Source of the DNA: Campylobacter sp. MIT 12-8780
Lineage (GTDB): Bacteria; Campylobacterota; Campylobacteria; Campylobacterales; Campylobacteraceae
Reading direction: 5' to 3'
Assembly (NCBI RefSeq): GCF_006864535.1
Contig: NZ_QHLL01000003.1
Coordinates: forward strand, 158,063-222,062
DNA: 64,000 nt
Shown here: piece after piece, positions 27,762 to 37,706 of the stretch
Numbering within the stretch: the first letter of the stretch is position 1
Layout of the letters: each line of letters begins with the position of its first letter
The notes under the pieces: generated by a model
Databases searched by the model: none
Seen by the model: the letters and a program-made list of their open reading frames with translations, nothing else
What the model was told of the DNA's origin: nothing
Program-made: the position numbers and the translations under genes

Positions 27762-28829
27762 TCACTCTAAATAATCTAAAATTTGATTTTGAAAACGCAT
27801 ATTTTCAAGCCCTCTTCTAAGCTCTTTATTTTCCTCATTTAAAACACTTTCTTGGTTACGCAAAGTGCCTATTTCTCTACTTAAATAATAAATATTATTT
27901 CGTATATAAATTTGTGGGATAAACACCACACAAGCAAAAAAGATCAACAAAAAAGCAAATAAAAGCTGGTTGAAATTTAGGTTTTTTTCTTCTTGGGTAG
28001 CCTCTTTAAAGCCCTCAAGAAGCGTATTTTTAGTATGTGAGTTGTTTTCTTGCTCAAGTGGTGAAAAGTTGTGTGTGTTTTTGACTTGTTCTAAACTCTG
28101 ATCGTTTGCATTCATATGCGTTTGTTTTAAATTAAGTGCTTGATTTGAAGCCTTTGCTTGCTTTAAAGAATCTTGAGCTTGTAAATTTGTTTGATTTTTT
28201 TCATCATTTGGAAGTTTTACTTGTTGCAAATTTAAGTTTTTTTGCGAGTTTTTTTGCGTTTGTGAGTTTAAATTTATGCTTTCTTTATGTTGTGTTTGTG
28301 AGTTTAAATTTGTGAGTTTTTCTCTTTTGCTTGGTGTTTGTGCGGTATTTATGTGCTGGGTATGAATTTGCTTTGTAGTGGTTTGCTGAATGCTTGTTTT
28401 TGCTTTTTTATCACCAAAAAAATTTATACCTTGCAAAAGCTTACTTTTTTCTTTTTTGCTCTGTTTTTGGGCGCTTTGCTTGTCTAAATTTGCTTTTTTA
28501 TTTTCGCTTGTTTGCTTGATATTTTTGCTCTTTTTTTGTTTGAGCTTGGCTAAAAATGCAAAGCCAAATTTCTTTTTTTCTTCAAGCTTGACATTGATTA
28601 AATCCTCTTTAAGATAGATATTACCTTTTGTTTTTGGCTCTAAAAAATCCTGATCAAAAAAATCAAAGCTTTGTTTTTTGTTTTTATTTAATCTGCGTTT
28701 GAGTATATCATCATCTGGTGGCATTTGCTCAGCTTCAGCCCTTACCCTGCCCTCTTTTACAGCTCTTGAGTATCGAAGCATTTTTTCGCGTATATTTTGA
28801 CGTTCTTTTAAAAAATCATCATCTAGCAT
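27762..28829 (-). CDS. Membrane protein after rsmH, FtsL/FtsB-like candidate with Q/N-rich extension
   Basis: A 355-residue protein. Residues 1-50 are charged, 50-280 are a low-complexity K/Q/N/T-rich region with near repeats (LNSQTQ twice), 289-305 is a single membrane helix, and 311-350 is a coiled coil (SREIGTLRNQESVLNEENKE). Membrane helix plus periplasmic coiled coil directly after rsmH is the position and layout of ftsL in other bacteria. The long cytoplasmic part is unusual for FtsL. I infer a division role; no enzymatic motif is present. Confidence 0.72.
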   Translation of the reverse strand: MLDDDFLKERQNIREKMLRYSRAVKEGRVRAEAEQMPPDDDILKRRLNKNKKQSFDFFDQDFLEPKTKGNIYLKEDLINVKLEEKKKFGFAFLAKLKQKKSKNIKQTSENKKANLDKQSAQKQSKKEKSKLLQGINFFGDKKAKTSIQQTTTKQIHTQHINTAQTPSKREKLTNLNSQTQHKESINLNSQTQKNSQKNLNLQQVKLPNDEKNQTNLQAQDSLKQAKASNQALNLKQTHMNANDQSLEQVKNTHNFSPLEQENNSHTKNTLLEGFKEATQEEKNLNFNQLLFAFLLIFFACVVFIPQIYIRNNIYYLSREIGTLRNQESVLNEENKELRRGLENMRFQNQILDYLE

Positions 28830-28837
28830 TTTTCACC

Positions 28838-29755
28838 TTAATTAAAATAAAAAGCTCTCATTTTAGCACAACTTGAACGAGAATTTGCTCTTTTTTCAGC
28901 CTCGCTTGCCACAATAGGTTTTTTACTCAGCACTCTACCTAAGCTATGATTTGCTCCACACTCGCATTTTAAAGCCTTTTCATCGCAAATACACGCACGA
29001 GCAAAATCTTTAAAAGCATTTTTCACCAAAGCATCTTCTAAAGAATGAAAGCTGATAACAGCCAGCGTGCAGTTTTTAAGCACTTTGCAAGTATGCAAAA
29101 ACTGCTTTAATGCTTCTAACTCGCCATTAACCTCAATACGAATGGCTTGAAAAGCAAGCACAGCTTTTGATACTCTTCTGCCATTCACGCTTTGTGTGCC
29201 AATGATTTGGGCAAGTTCTTTAGCTGAGCTTATAGGCTTTTTTGCTCTTTGTATGCAAATTTTTTCAGCCAAAACTCTTGCATCTTTAAGCTCTGCAAAT
29301 TCTTTAAAAATATGCTCTAATTGAGCTGGTGTATAGGAATTTACAAGCTCGTATGCACTCAAGCTTTGCTCTTGATTCATACGCATATCAAGATAGTTTG
29401 AATGCACGCTAAAACCTCTTTCATCTTTATCTAAATGCAAAGATGAAACCCCTATATCAGCAAGCACGCCCCTTACTTGCATAAGCTCATCACAAGAAAG
29501 TTTGCCTAAAATTTCTTTAAAATCACTTTTAATCAAACGCACTCTTGAGCCAAATTCTTGTAAATTTTGCCTTGAAAAACTCAATGCCTCATCATCTTTA
29601 TCACAAGCGATTAATCTTAGTTTTTTATGGGCTTTTAAAATGGCTTTACTATGTCCGCTAAACCCCAAAGTGCAGTCTAAAAATATCCCATCATCAAGCC
29701 CTTCAAACACCTTTAAAACTTCAGTTTGCAAAACGGGGGTATGGATAGCTTGCAA
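28838..29755 (-). CDS. rsmH: 16S rRNA m4C1402 methyltransferase RsmH
   Basis: RsmH (MraW) methylates N4 of C1402 in the 16S decoding centre using SAM. The 305-residue product has the family start AIHTPVLQTEV, the SAM loop DCTLGFSGHS, ADIGVSS, FSVHSNYLDMRM, and a late VISFHSLED. I chose a TTG at 29755 with AGAGG upstream, since this places the conserved HTPVL motif near the N-terminus; the 21 codons before it look non-conserved. It is followed after 8 bp by the FtsL candidate. Confidence 0.92.
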   Translation of the reverse strand: MQAIHTPVLQTEVLKVFEGLDDGIFLDCTLGFSGHSKAILKAHKKLRLIACDKDDEALSFSRQNLQEFGSRVRLIKSDFKEILGKLSCDELMQVRGVLADIGVSSLHLDKDERGFSVHSNYLDMRMNQEQSLSAYELVNSYTPAQLEHIFKEFAELKDARVLAEKICIQRAKKPISSAKELAQIIGTQSVNGRRVSKAVLAFQAIRIEVNGELEALKQFLHTCKVLKNCTLAVISFHSLEDALVKNAFKDFARACICDEKALKCECGANHSLGRVLSKKPIVASEAEKRANSRSSCAKMRAFYFN

Positions 29756-29912
29756 TTTTAAACCTCTGTTATCTTTATTTTTTGTAATGATAGCAAAACA
29801 AAGATAAAATACGCACATAAATATCTTGAAAATTTACAATTTTTAAACTCAAATTAAACACTTATAGGGTAGAATAAGGCTTTATTTTACACAAATTTTT
29901 TAGGAATAATAA

Positions 29913-31397
29913 ATGATTACTTGGATGCAAAGACATAAAAAATGGCTTGTTATTACGATGTGGATAAGTGCGATTGCTTTTGTTGGAGCAGGTGCGGTAA
30001 GCTGGGGAAGCGTGGATTTAAATTTCAACCGAAATACTTCTGTAGCAAAAGTTGGCGATGAAAAAATAAGCTTTGTTGAGTTTAATCAAAAATTTAACCG
30101 AATTTTTACTTATTTTAACCAAATCAGCAATGGCACACTCACAGAAGCTAAAGCAAAAGAACAAGGTCTTGATACACTAGCTTTGCAAAGCCTCGTTGAG
30201 GATAAACTGCTCGTTTCTTTTGCAAAAACGCTCGGCTTAAGTGTGAGCGAGGATGAAATTTTAAATCTTTTAATCTCTGATGAAAACTTTTGGGATAGCA
30301 ACAAAGGCTTTGATAAAAATATATATTATAGCATACTCGCACAAAATGATATCAAAGCAAGCCAATACGAAGATATGCTCGCAAGCGATATTTTACTTCG
30401 CAAACTTAGCGTGCTTTTTAATCTGCCCGTGAAAGAAGAAGAACTAAAGATGCTTGCTTCAAATTATTTTATGCAAGATGTTTTAAGCATAGAACCTTTT
30501 AAAGCCAAAAATGTTAAAATCGATATCAATGAAACCAAGCTTGAAGCACTTTGGCAAGGGATAAAAGAGGACTTTAAAACTGAAAAAAGGTATTTTATCT
30601 CAAACTATTTTATCCCTTTAGAAAAACACGAATTTAGCGAGGCTGAGTTGCAAACATACTATGACAAAAATAAGCAAAATTATACTGATTTTAGTGGCAA
30701 AATTTTAAGTTTTCAAGAAGCCAAAGAAGAGCTCAAAAAAGACTTGGGACTTGATAAACTCAAAGATGAAGCTAATCAAAAATACCTTGCCCTAAATAAA
30801 AAAGAACTTGACTTTCAAAAAGAACTTATCCTTAACCAAACAGATATTTACTATCCTTTAGAATTGCTTGAAAAAACAAATGCTGGTGGCGTGCTTAAGC
30901 CTTTTAAATTTGAAGATGGCTATATGATAGTAAGATTAAACGCTTACGAGGGCGTGCGAACAAAAAGTTTTGAAGAGGCAAGGGAACAAGTTTTGCCGAT
31001 CTATGAAGAGCAAGAAAGAAAAGCAGAGCTTGAAAAACAAGCCAAGGAAGCTTTAAATAATTTTAAAGGCAAAAACATAGGCTCAGTAAGTAGAGACTCT
31101 TTAAGAAATCCTGAACGTGTCGATGAAGAAGTGATGAATGATGCTGAATTTAGCCTTTTTTTAATGAATGTGTTTAATTCAGATCAAAACAAGTCCTTTG
31201 TCTTACTTGATGATAAGGCAATTTTATATGAGATTAAAGCACAAAATTTGCTTAATAACTCAAAACTTAACGAATACAAAACAACCTTAGAACAAGAAGC
31301 TAAAAATGCCAAAGCAAGTGAGTTAAGACAAGAGTTGCTTACAGAACTTCGCAAAAGATACGCAGTAGAAATTTATTATAAAGGGAATATAAATTGA
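29913..31397 (+). CDS. ppiD: PpiD/SurA-type periplasmic folding factor
   Basis: A 494-residue protein anchored by an N-terminal helix (KKWLVITMWISAIAFVGAGA), with a SurA-like chaperone region (VAKVGDEKISFVEFNQKFNR) and a C-terminal chaperone lobe. The central parvulin domain is short and lacks clear catalytic residues, so it may act as a chaperone only. The product would help outer-membrane and secreted proteins fold. It overlaps ftsA by 4 bp, as in C. jejuni. Confidence 0.85.
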   Translation: MITWMQRHKKWLVITMWISAIAFVGAGAVSWGSVDLNFNRNTSVAKVGDEKISFVEFNQKFNRIFTYFNQISNGTLTEAKAKEQGLDTLALQSLVEDKLLVSFAKTLGLSVSEDEILNLLISDENFWDSNKGFDKNIYYSILAQNDIKASQYEDMLASDILLRKLSVLFNLPVKEEELKMLASNYFMQDVLSIEPFKAKNVKIDINETKLEALWQGIKEDFKTEKRYFISNYFIPLEKHEFSEAELQTYYDKNKQNYTDFSGKILSFQEAKEELKKDLGLDKLKDEANQKYLALNKKELDFQKELILNQTDIYYPLELLEKTNAGGVLKPFKFEDGYMIVRLNAYEGVRTKSFEEAREQVLPIYEEQERKAELEKQAKEALNNFKGKNIGSVSRDSLRNPERVDEEVMNDAEFSLFLMNVFNSDQNKSFVLLDDKAILYEIKAQNLLNNSKLNEYKTTLEQEAKNAKASELRQELLTELRKRYAVEIYYKGNIN

Positions 31398-32776
31398 ATA
31401 TTTTAGGAATTGATCTAGGCTCAACGCAAACTTGTGCGATACTAGCGCAAAAAGATGAAGAGGGACTTAAGATAATAGGTTTTGGAAAAGCTAAAACTCA
31501 AGGCGTAAAAAAAGGTGCGATCACTAACATAGAGCTTTCTTCAAAGTCCATAGAACAAGCCGTTAGGAATGCTCAAATGATGAGTGGAGTGCATTATGAT
31601 AAGGTTGTGGTTTCTATATCTGGTTCTTATGCTAAAAGTGTTGATAGCATAGGCGTTGCAAATATACCAGATCATGAGATCAGCATAAAAGAAATTCACC
31701 GAGCCGTAAGCACTGCAAAACTTACTGCAAATATCCCAAGTGGCTATGAAATCATTCATGTTTTGCCTTATAATTTTAAAGTTGATGATTTAGAGCATGT
31801 TGATGATCCCTTAGGAATGAGTGGCAATCGCTTAGAAGTGGCTACTCATATCATCATTTCACAAGAAGCGCATATCAAAAACCTCAAAAAAGCCGTTGAG
31901 CTAGCTGATCTAAGAGTGGATAACTTCGTGCTTTCAGGCTATGCTTCAGCTATTGCTTGTCTTGATGAAAGTGAAAAAGAACTTGGGGCTGTGCTTGTGG
32001 ATATGGGCGGGGCAATTTGTGATATAGTTGTTCATATGGGCAACTCAGTGCGGGCAAATGAATGCTTACCTATAGGATCAAACAACATCACTCAAGACTT
32101 ATCCATCGCCTTGCATACACCTTTAAAAGAGGCTGAAAAGATCAAACTTAATTACGCAAATCTTTCCAATCAGCCAAATACCCTTATACAAGTGCCTTCT
32201 ATGGGTGATGAAAAAAAAGTGAATGAATACAAGCTTGAGGTTATTTCAAATGTCATTTACGCAAGAGCTGATGAAACTTTGATGATTTTAGCAAAAATAC
32301 TAAGCGAGAACCCTTATGCGAATACTGCTGGTGCTGGCATAGTGCTTACCGGAGGTATGACAAAGCTGGCAAGTATTGATGAGCTAACTTCTGCAATGTT
32401 TGATAATAAATCCGTGCGTGTAGCAAGCGCAAGAAAAGATCTTATTTCTGGTTTTGCTGAAATTTTTTCAGATCCTGAAAATACTTGTGCTATAGGACTT
32501 TGTTTATATGGGGCTGGGTATTTTACACCTTATGAGCTTGATTCAAATCAAAAGCTCCGCTACAAAGGCGAACTTGAGCTTTATAACGCACCAATCAAAC
32601 AAGAACTTGTTTTAGTCGAAGAAGATGATGAAAGAAAAAGCGAATTTGTAGATGAAAATTTACAAGAAAATGATACAATAGCGATTAAAGATCATTTGGA
32701 TTTAAGAACAACAAAAGGCAAAAAAACTGATGGTGTATTGTCTCGTTTGTGGGATAAATTAACAAACCAATTTTAA
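31394..32776 (+). CDS. ftsA: Cell division protein FtsA
   Basis: FtsA is an actin-like ATPase that ties FtsZ to the membrane. The 460-residue product has the phosphate loop GIDLGSTQTC, GAVLVDMGGAICDIV, and GIVLTGGMTKL. The C-terminal LSRLWDKL is a candidate membrane-binding amphipathic helix. The start is a TTG overlapping the ppiD stop, with AAAGGG upstream. ftsZ follows 14 bp later. Confidence 0.96.
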   Translation: MNILGIDLGSTQTCAILAQKDEEGLKIIGFGKAKTQGVKKGAITNIELSSKSIEQAVRNAQMMSGVHYDKVVVSISGSYAKSVDSIGVANIPDHEISIKEIHRAVSTAKLTANIPSGYEIIHVLPYNFKVDDLEHVDDPLGMSGNRLEVATHIIISQEAHIKNLKKAVELADLRVDNFVLSGYASAIACLDESEKELGAVLVDMGGAICDIVVHMGNSVRANECLPIGSNNITQDLSIALHTPLKEAEKIKLNYANLSNQPNTLIQVPSMGDEKKVNEYKLEVISNVIYARADETLMILAKILSENPYANTAGAGIVLTGGMTKLASIDELTSAMFDNKSVRVASARKDLISGFAEIFSDPENTCAIGLCLYGAGYFTPYELDSNQKLRYKGELELYNAPIKQELVLVEEDDERKSEFVDENLQENDTIAIKDHLDLRTTKGKKTDGVLSRLWDKLTNQF

Positions 32777-32790
32777 TTGAGGAGCGGATT

Positions 32791-33912
32791 ATGAGTGAAT
32801 TTACGGTTGAAGAAATGCAGCACGCAAAGGGTGCAAAGATTAAGATTATAGGCTGCGGTGGTGGCGGTGGCAATATGATCAACCACATGATGAATATGGG
32901 CTTAAATAATCTTGATCTTATCGTAGCGAATACAGACGGACAAGCACTTACCAAATCTTTAGCCAAAACCAAAATTCAACTTGGAGAAAAAACTACAAGA
33001 GGACTCGGAGCTGGTGGCGATCCAGATGTGGGAGCTGAAAGCGCAAAAGAAAACTTCGAAGAGATTAAAGCCGCTCTTGATCAAAGTGATATTGTCTTTA
33101 TAGCTTCTGGTTTTGGCGGTGGCACAGGCACTGGAGCTACTCCTATCGTAGCTAGAGCCGCTAAAGAAGTAGGTGCTTTAACCGTTTCTGTTATCACTAT
33201 GCCTTTTGCTTTTGAAGGGGCAAAAAAGAAAAAATTTGCTGAAGCAGGCTTAACAGAACTTAAAAAAGAAAGTGATTCTATACTTGTCATTCAAAATGAA
33301 AAAGTCAAAAATCTCATCGATAAAAAAGCCTCAGCAAGGGAAGTATATGCATTAATCGATGATGTTTTAGCTCGTGCAGTTAAAGGTATGGTATCAATCT
33401 TGCTTGATAATGGACGCGTGAATGTTGATTTTGCTGATATTAAAACTATAATGAGTCATAGAGGCTTAGCCTTAATGGGTATGGGCTCTGCACAAGGTGA
33501 AAATGCGGCCATGGAAGCTCTTGCAAACGCTCTTGAATCTCCTTTACTTGATGGGCTTAATGTCAAAAATGCTAAAGGACTTATCTTGAATTTTAAACAC
33601 CATCCAAGTTTTCCTTTCTTACAAATAGATGCTGCAGCTCAAAGCTTAGCAGAATCACTAGGTAGCGATGTAAGCTATAAATATGGCTACTATGAAGATG
33701 AAAGCATGGAAGAAGATAGTGTTGAAGTAACTATCATCGCTACTGGCTTTGAATACCAAGATCAGCATGGGAAAATAGATCCTGCTGTAAGTAAGGAAAA
33801 CGAAAGCAAAAAAGCTCCTTATGTTGGGCTTGGTATGACAGGAACTTTTAATAATGATGAAATCATCACTCATTTAGAAGTGCCAACTTGGATTCGCAAG
33901 CAAATGGATTGA
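32791..33912 (+). CDS. ftsZ: Cell division protein FtsZ
   Basis: FtsZ is the tubulin-like GTPase that forms the division ring. The 373-residue product has the tubulin signature GGGTGTGATP near residue 110, the loop GCGGGGGNMI near residue 21, and the C-terminal peptide EVPTWIRKQ, which binds FtsA and other partners. GAGGAGCGGATT precedes the ATG. Confidence 0.98.
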   Translation: MSEFTVEEMQHAKGAKIKIIGCGGGGGNMINHMMNMGLNNLDLIVANTDGQALTKSLAKTKIQLGEKTTRGLGAGGDPDVGAESAKENFEEIKAALDQSDIVFIASGFGGGTGTGATPIVARAAKEVGALTVSVITMPFAFEGAKKKKFAEAGLTELKKESDSILVIQNEKVKNLIDKKASAREVYALIDDVLARAVKGMVSILLDNGRVNVDFADIKTIMSHRGLALMGMGSAQGENAAMEALANALESPLLDGLNVKNAKGLILNFKHHPSFPFLQIDAAAQSLAESLGSDVSYKYGYYEDESMEEDSVEVTIIATGFEYQDQHGKIDPAVSKENESKKAPYVGLGMTGTFNNDEIITHLEVPTWIRKQMD

Positions 33913-33918
33913 AATAAC

Positions 33919-33944
33919 AAAGCAAACCTCTTTAGGCTTGCTTT
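33919..33944 (+). terminator. Terminator after ftsZ
   Basis: AAAGCAAACC and GGCTTGCTTT form a 10-bp stem with one mismatch and a 6-nt loop, 7 bp after the ftsZ stop. It would end the ppiD-ftsA-ftsZ transcript. Confidence 0.7.
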
Positions 33945-34058
33945 GCTGTGTTCTACTTTCTTGCATATACAAAAAATTCAAGAAAATTTTAAACTAGCTT
34001 TTTTTACATTAGTTAAAAAACACAAAAATTTTATTTTACAAAAAAACTAAAAGACTAA

Positions 34059-34538
34059 TCAGCTTGAAAATGCCTCGCAAAGCTTAAGATACACTTCTTT
34101 TAAGTCCCTACTGCAAACCCTTGTTTGTCCTATGGTTGTGATGAAATTTGTGTCACCATTCCACCTTGGCACAAGATGGTAATGACAATGCATGCTTATG
34201 CCAGCTCCTGCTTGCTCGCCTAAGTTCATACCTATATTTACACCTTTTGCATGAAAACTCTCTTTTAAAATTTTCACCCCCTCACGCACTTTTTCACTCA
34301 TCTCCTGCCAAATTTCAAACTCTAAATTTTCGATATTTTCTTCGTGCGTATAAGGGATAATCATAAAATGCCCGGGCGAATACGGATATAAATTCATCAC
34401 ACCAAAACAATACTTCGCCCTAAAAAATACGCCCAATTCCTCATCGCTTCTAAGCTTTTTACTCGCCGCACAAAAAGGACAAATACTCCTGTCTTCCTCA
34501 AAATACTGCTGCCTCCAAGGTGCATATAAGTGCTGCAT
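34059..34538 (-). CDS. HIT-family nucleotide hydrolase or phosphorylase
   Basis: A 159-residue histidine-triad protein with HCHYHLVPRW as the HxHxHxx active site and a probable zinc pair (CPFCAASKK) near the N-terminus. The length and the LYAPWRQQY start fit HIT proteins related to Ap4A phosphorylase, acting on dinucleotides or nucleoside phosphoramidates; the substrate is unknown. ATG 34538 was chosen, with AAAGGAG ideally spaced; a GTG two codons earlier is less likely. It follows trpC by 21 bp. Confidence 0.9.
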   Translation of the reverse strand: MQHLYAPWRQQYFEEDRSICPFCAASKKLRSDEELGVFFRAKYCFGVMNLYPYSPGHFMIIPYTHEENIENLEFEIWQEMSEKVREGVKILKESFHAKGVNIGMNLGEQAGAGISMHCHYHLVPRWNGDTNFITTIGQTRVCSRDLKEVYLKLCEAFSS

Positions 34539-34559
34539 TTTCACTCCTTTTTTAGTACT

Positions 34560-35336
34560 TTACTGCTCGATCAAGCTTTTTAACGCCAGCTTTTCATCGC
34601 TCTGCCTCATAAAATACTCGCCCATCAAAAAGGCATTTACCCCTATTTCTTGTAACTCTAAAAGCACTTTTTTGCTATCCAAGCCACTTTCAGCCACGAT
34701 AAATTTATCTCTTGGCATAAAGGCTATAAGCTCTTCACATAGCCTCATATTCATCGTAAAATCATTTAAATTTCTATGATTAATGCCAATGATATTTGCA
34801 TCTACGAACAATGCCTTGTCTAAATCTTCTTTATTATGCACCTCAAATAAAACTTCTAAATTTAAAGACTTTGCAAACTCATACAAACTTTTAAGCTCAT
34901 TTTTATCAAGCATCTTAGCAATCAATAAAATAAAATCTGCTCCAAAAGCTCTAGCTTCAAGTATTTGATACTCATCAAAGATAAAATCTTTTCTCAATAA
35001 AGGCAAGGATACTTTTTGGGCAATTTGTTCTAAATACTCAAGCGAACCTTGAAAATAATGAGGCTCTGTTAAAACCGAAATCCCACACGCTCCTGCTGCT
35101 TCATAATTTAAAGCAATCTGAAGTGGCTTAAAATCAGCCCTTATCACGCCTTTACTTGGACTTGCTTTTTTTACCTCAGCAATGACTTGAATTTTTTTTG
35201 TATCCTTGCTAAAAAAAGCAAAAAAATCTTTTACATTACGAGTAAATGCCTTTTTTTCAAGCTCTGCCAAGCTTACGCTTTTTTTTCTTAGCTCTAAATC
35301 CTGTTTTGTTTTTTTAAAAATATCTTCTAAGATCAT
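34560..35336 (-). CDS. trpC: Indole-3-glycerol phosphate synthase
   Basis: TrpC closes the indole ring in tryptophan synthesis. The 258-residue TIM barrel shows the catalytic lysine in [13 protein letters not shown], a second in [13 protein letters not shown], and [10 protein letters not shown] and [10 protein letters not shown] for phosphate binding. ATG 35336 overlaps the upstream stop by 4 bp and has GAGGAGAAAAA. No other trp gene is near, as in C. jejuni where trpC is separate. Confidence 0.95.
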   Translation of the reverse strand: MILEDIFKKTKQDLELRKKSVSLAELEKKAFTRNVKDFFAFFSKDTKKIQVIAEVKKASPSKGVIRADFKPLQIALNYEAAGACGISVLTEPHYFQGSLEYLEQIAQKVSLPLLRKDFIFDEYQILEARAFGADFILLIAKMLDKNELKSLYEFAKSLNLEVLFEVHNKEDLDKALFVDANIIGINHRNLNDFTMNMRLCEELIAFMPRDKFIVAESGLDSKKVLLELQEIGVNAFLMGEYFMRQSDEKLALKSLIEQ

Positions 35337-36631
35337 TTTTTCTCCTCTTGCAAGCATTTTTGAATGGCTTTAATATGTGCTTTTGACTCTGCTGAATCAA
35401 TAAATTCTTTATCGTGCATAGTTTCAAGCATAAGCTCCCAAGCCTTTTGACACTGATTTTGCTTATAATACCCCCAAGCTAAAGAGTCTATAAAAAATAA
35501 ATTATTATTTTCAAGCTTCAAAGCCCTTTGCACAAGCTCTATACCTTTTTGAATGTCCTTATCATGATCGATAAGCAAATATCCATAATAATTCAAAAAT
35601 AAAGCCTCGCTTGTTTCATCAATCCCTTCTTCAAATTTTGCAATTACAGACTCAAGCACCTTTTCATCAACTTTTTTTGCTTTTAAAGCAAGCTCAAATT
35701 CAGTCGTTGCAGCAATGAGTAAAAATCTTTTATTGTTTGTTTTTTTATACGCTTTTAAAGCAAAATGATATGCCTCTTGTTCCTTTTTTAAAGCAGAAAA
35801 AAGTGCAAAAGCAAAGTTTTCATCAAGATTATATGCAAGGGTTAGATTAAGGGCTTCTTGATATTTTTTATCCTCATAAAGCAAACGCACGCTATCATCA
35901 AGATAAGCTTTATTTTGCGTAAGCTCATAAAGTTTGAAAAGTAAGTTTTGTAATTTTTCTTTTTCGCCAAGCTCGCTGTATAAATTTGCAAGCAAAGAAC
36001 AAATTTTTAAAGAACAACCCGTTTTTGATACAAAGCTCTCAAGCTCTTTTTTTGCATTTTGTTTTTGCCCTAAAATAAGCTCATTATCAGCAATTTTAAG
36101 ACTTAAATTCTCATTTGGATCCAACTCTTCTTTAAGGTATTTTTTTGCGAGATAATAATTTTGCAAAGAAAGAGCAAATTGTCTATTTTGAGCGTAAATA
36201 TCGCCCAAAAGTTCATAATTTCTAAAGTCCTTATCTCTTAAAATAAGCTCCTCAAGCAAATTTTTAGCACTCTTAGTATCTTGTTTTTGTATATGATAAA
36301 GCACGCCCAAACGCATTAAATCAGGGCTTTGATTAAAATAAGGCTTTGCAAGCTCATACAACTCATCTTTTTTGTCAAGATTGTTAAAAATGCTAATCAT
36401 AAAGGCATTTTCGATAAGTTTTTCATCTTTATACTCAGCAAAAAGCTCTAAAAACATATCTCTAGACTTTAAAGCTTCGCCCATTTCATTATAAGTCATT
36501 GCTTCTAAAAGCTTAAAATCAAGGCTTTGTTGCTTTGTATCAAGAGCATAAGGACTTGAAAAAGATGAAGTCTTTACAACACAAGCACTGAAATTTACAA
36601 GTAATAACGCTAAAAATATATACCTATACAT
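35333..36631 (-). CDS. TPR-repeat lipoprotein
   Basis: A 432-residue lipoprotein with signal [14 protein letters not shown] (Cys16 or close). The rest is helical with at least eight TPR-like pairs (e.g. [20 protein letters not shown]). TPR proteins in this place act as scaffolds; the partner is unknown. The start overlaps the upstream gene by 22 bp and the stop overlaps trpC by 4 bp, so all five genes from the methyltransferase to the HIT gene are probably one transcript. Confidence 0.83.
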   Translation of the reverse strand: MYRYIFLALLLVNFSACVVKTSSFSSPYALDTKQQSLDFKLLEAMTYNEMGEALKSRDMFLELFAEYKDEKLIENAFMISIFNNLDKKDELYELAKPYFNQSPDLMRLGVLYHIQKQDTKSAKNLLEELILRDKDFRNYELLGDIYAQNRQFALSLQNYYLAKKYLKEELDPNENLSLKIADNELILGQKQNAKKELESFVSKTGCSLKICSLLANLYSELGEKEKLQNLLFKLYELTQNKAYLDDSVRLLYEDKKYQEALNLTLAYNLDENFAFALFSALKKEQEAYHFALKAYKKTNNKRFLLIAATTEFELALKAKKVDEKVLESVIAKFEEGIDETSEALFLNYYGYLLIDHDKDIQKGIELVQRALKLENNNLFFIDSLAWGYYKQNQCQKAWELMLETMHDKEFIDSAESKAHIKAIQKCLQEEKK

Positions 36632-36978
36632 TCGTTTTTTAATTCCTCTTTGTGTTTTTTAAAATAATCCCAAAAGGGAAAAGTCCTACACTGCTTTGGA
36701 CGCAGCTCGTAAATACTGCAATTTTTCTTTTTTTGATCAAAAAAAATACACGCAAAACCATTCTCAAATTCACATTCTTTAAAACTATATCTTAAGCCCA
36801 CTTTTCGCAGATAAGTTTTTACAAACTCAGCCTTTTCAAGCCCCAAAAAAGCTCTTATAGCTTCTAGCTCTTCAAAACTTGCAAAGATATTGCCACTTTC
36901 ACCAACACAGCATTTACCACCACAAGCTACGCAAGCCTTTTCATCAAAACAAAAATCAAAACCTTGTTTATATATCAT
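36610..36978 (-). CDS. YkgJ-type metal cluster protein
   Basis: A 122-residue cysteine-rich protein with CVACGGKCCVG near the N-terminus and CSIYELRPKQCRTFPFWDYF later. This is the zinc/iron-chelating YkgJ family (CxxCxxxCC plus RPxxCRxFP). Function is unknown; a metal cluster or metal delivery role is likely. It overlaps the methyltransferase stop by 11 bp. Confidence 0.85.
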   Translation of the reverse strand: MIYKQGFDFCFDEKACVACGGKCCVGESGNIFASFEELEAIRAFLGLEKAEFVKTYLRKVGLRYSFKECEFENGFACIFFDQKKKNCSIYELRPKQCRTFPFWDYFKKHKEELKNECIGIYF

Positions 36979-37666
36979 TACTTTTTATCCTTATATTTGC
37001 TTGCAAAGCCTTCATTTGTGGGCTTAAAATGCCATTTTCATACATACAAAAAGGGGCTAAAAAGGCACAAGGGGCTTTTGAACCTTTTCTAGCTTCGATC
37101 AAAAGCAATCTTGCTTTATCATCTTTGCTCTTATGCACGCTTTGAATTTGACTTAAGTTTAACTTAAACTCACTCAAACACTGCACGATCTTAGCCAAAG
37201 CCAAAGCCTCATAACAAAAATACAATTTACCCTGAGGTTTTAAAGCAAGGCTTGCTTGATGAATGAAGTCTTTTAAGTTTAAACTATCTTGAAATTTAGC
37301 CATATTTTTATGCTCATCTTGTGAACGCATAGCTTTAAGACTATAAAATGGCGGATTTGAAACGATGATATCAAATGCTTGCCTTTGGATAAATTCCTTA
37401 AAATCCACACAAAGCACCTCAGCTTCAAGCTCATTTTGCTCTGCATTTTTCCTTGCTAAAGCACAATTTTGCTCTACAATATCAAGCAAAACAAGCTTGA
37501 TTTGTGGCACAAAGGCTTTAAGCATTAAGCCTATGATCCCGCACCCACAACCCATATCTAAAAGTCTGCCTTTAAGTCTTTGTTTTAACACAAAGTCAAA
37601 CAAAAGCAAAGAATCACTATTATAACGATAGCCTTGTTTGAATTGAGAAAAAACAAGCTCTTGCAA
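36968..37666 (-). CDS. TrmN6-like SAM-dependent methyltransferase
   Basis: A 232-residue class I methyltransferase. The SAM motif is LLDMGCGCGIIGLML and the catalytic motif is NPPF (IIVSNPPFYS), typical of N6-adenine or amino-methyl transferases acting on tRNA or proteins. The closest named family is TrmN6 (m6A37 of tRNA-Val), but this assignment is not proven. The start is a TTG at 37666; an in-frame stop lies two codons before it. Confidence 0.8.
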   Translation of the reverse strand: MQELVFSQFKQGYRYNSDSLLLFDFVLKQRLKGRLLDMGCGCGIIGLMLKAFVPQIKLVLLDIVEQNCALARKNAEQNELEAEVLCVDFKEFIQRQAFDIIVSNPPFYSLKAMRSQDEHKNMAKFQDSLNLKDFIHQASLALKPQGKLYFCYEALALAKIVQCLSEFKLNLSQIQSVHKSKDDKARLLLIEARKGSKAPCAFLAPFCMYENGILSPQMKALQANIRIKSNDI

Positions 37667-37706
37667 GGCTTATGCTTTCATATTTTTAAAAACTAAAGAG
37701 CAAAGC

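Noticed and set aside
27762..28829. TonB-like energy transducer
   Set aside because: A single membrane helix with a long low-complexity part suggested TonB, but the low-complexity part is on the wrong side, lacks proline repeats, and no TonB C-terminal domain is present.
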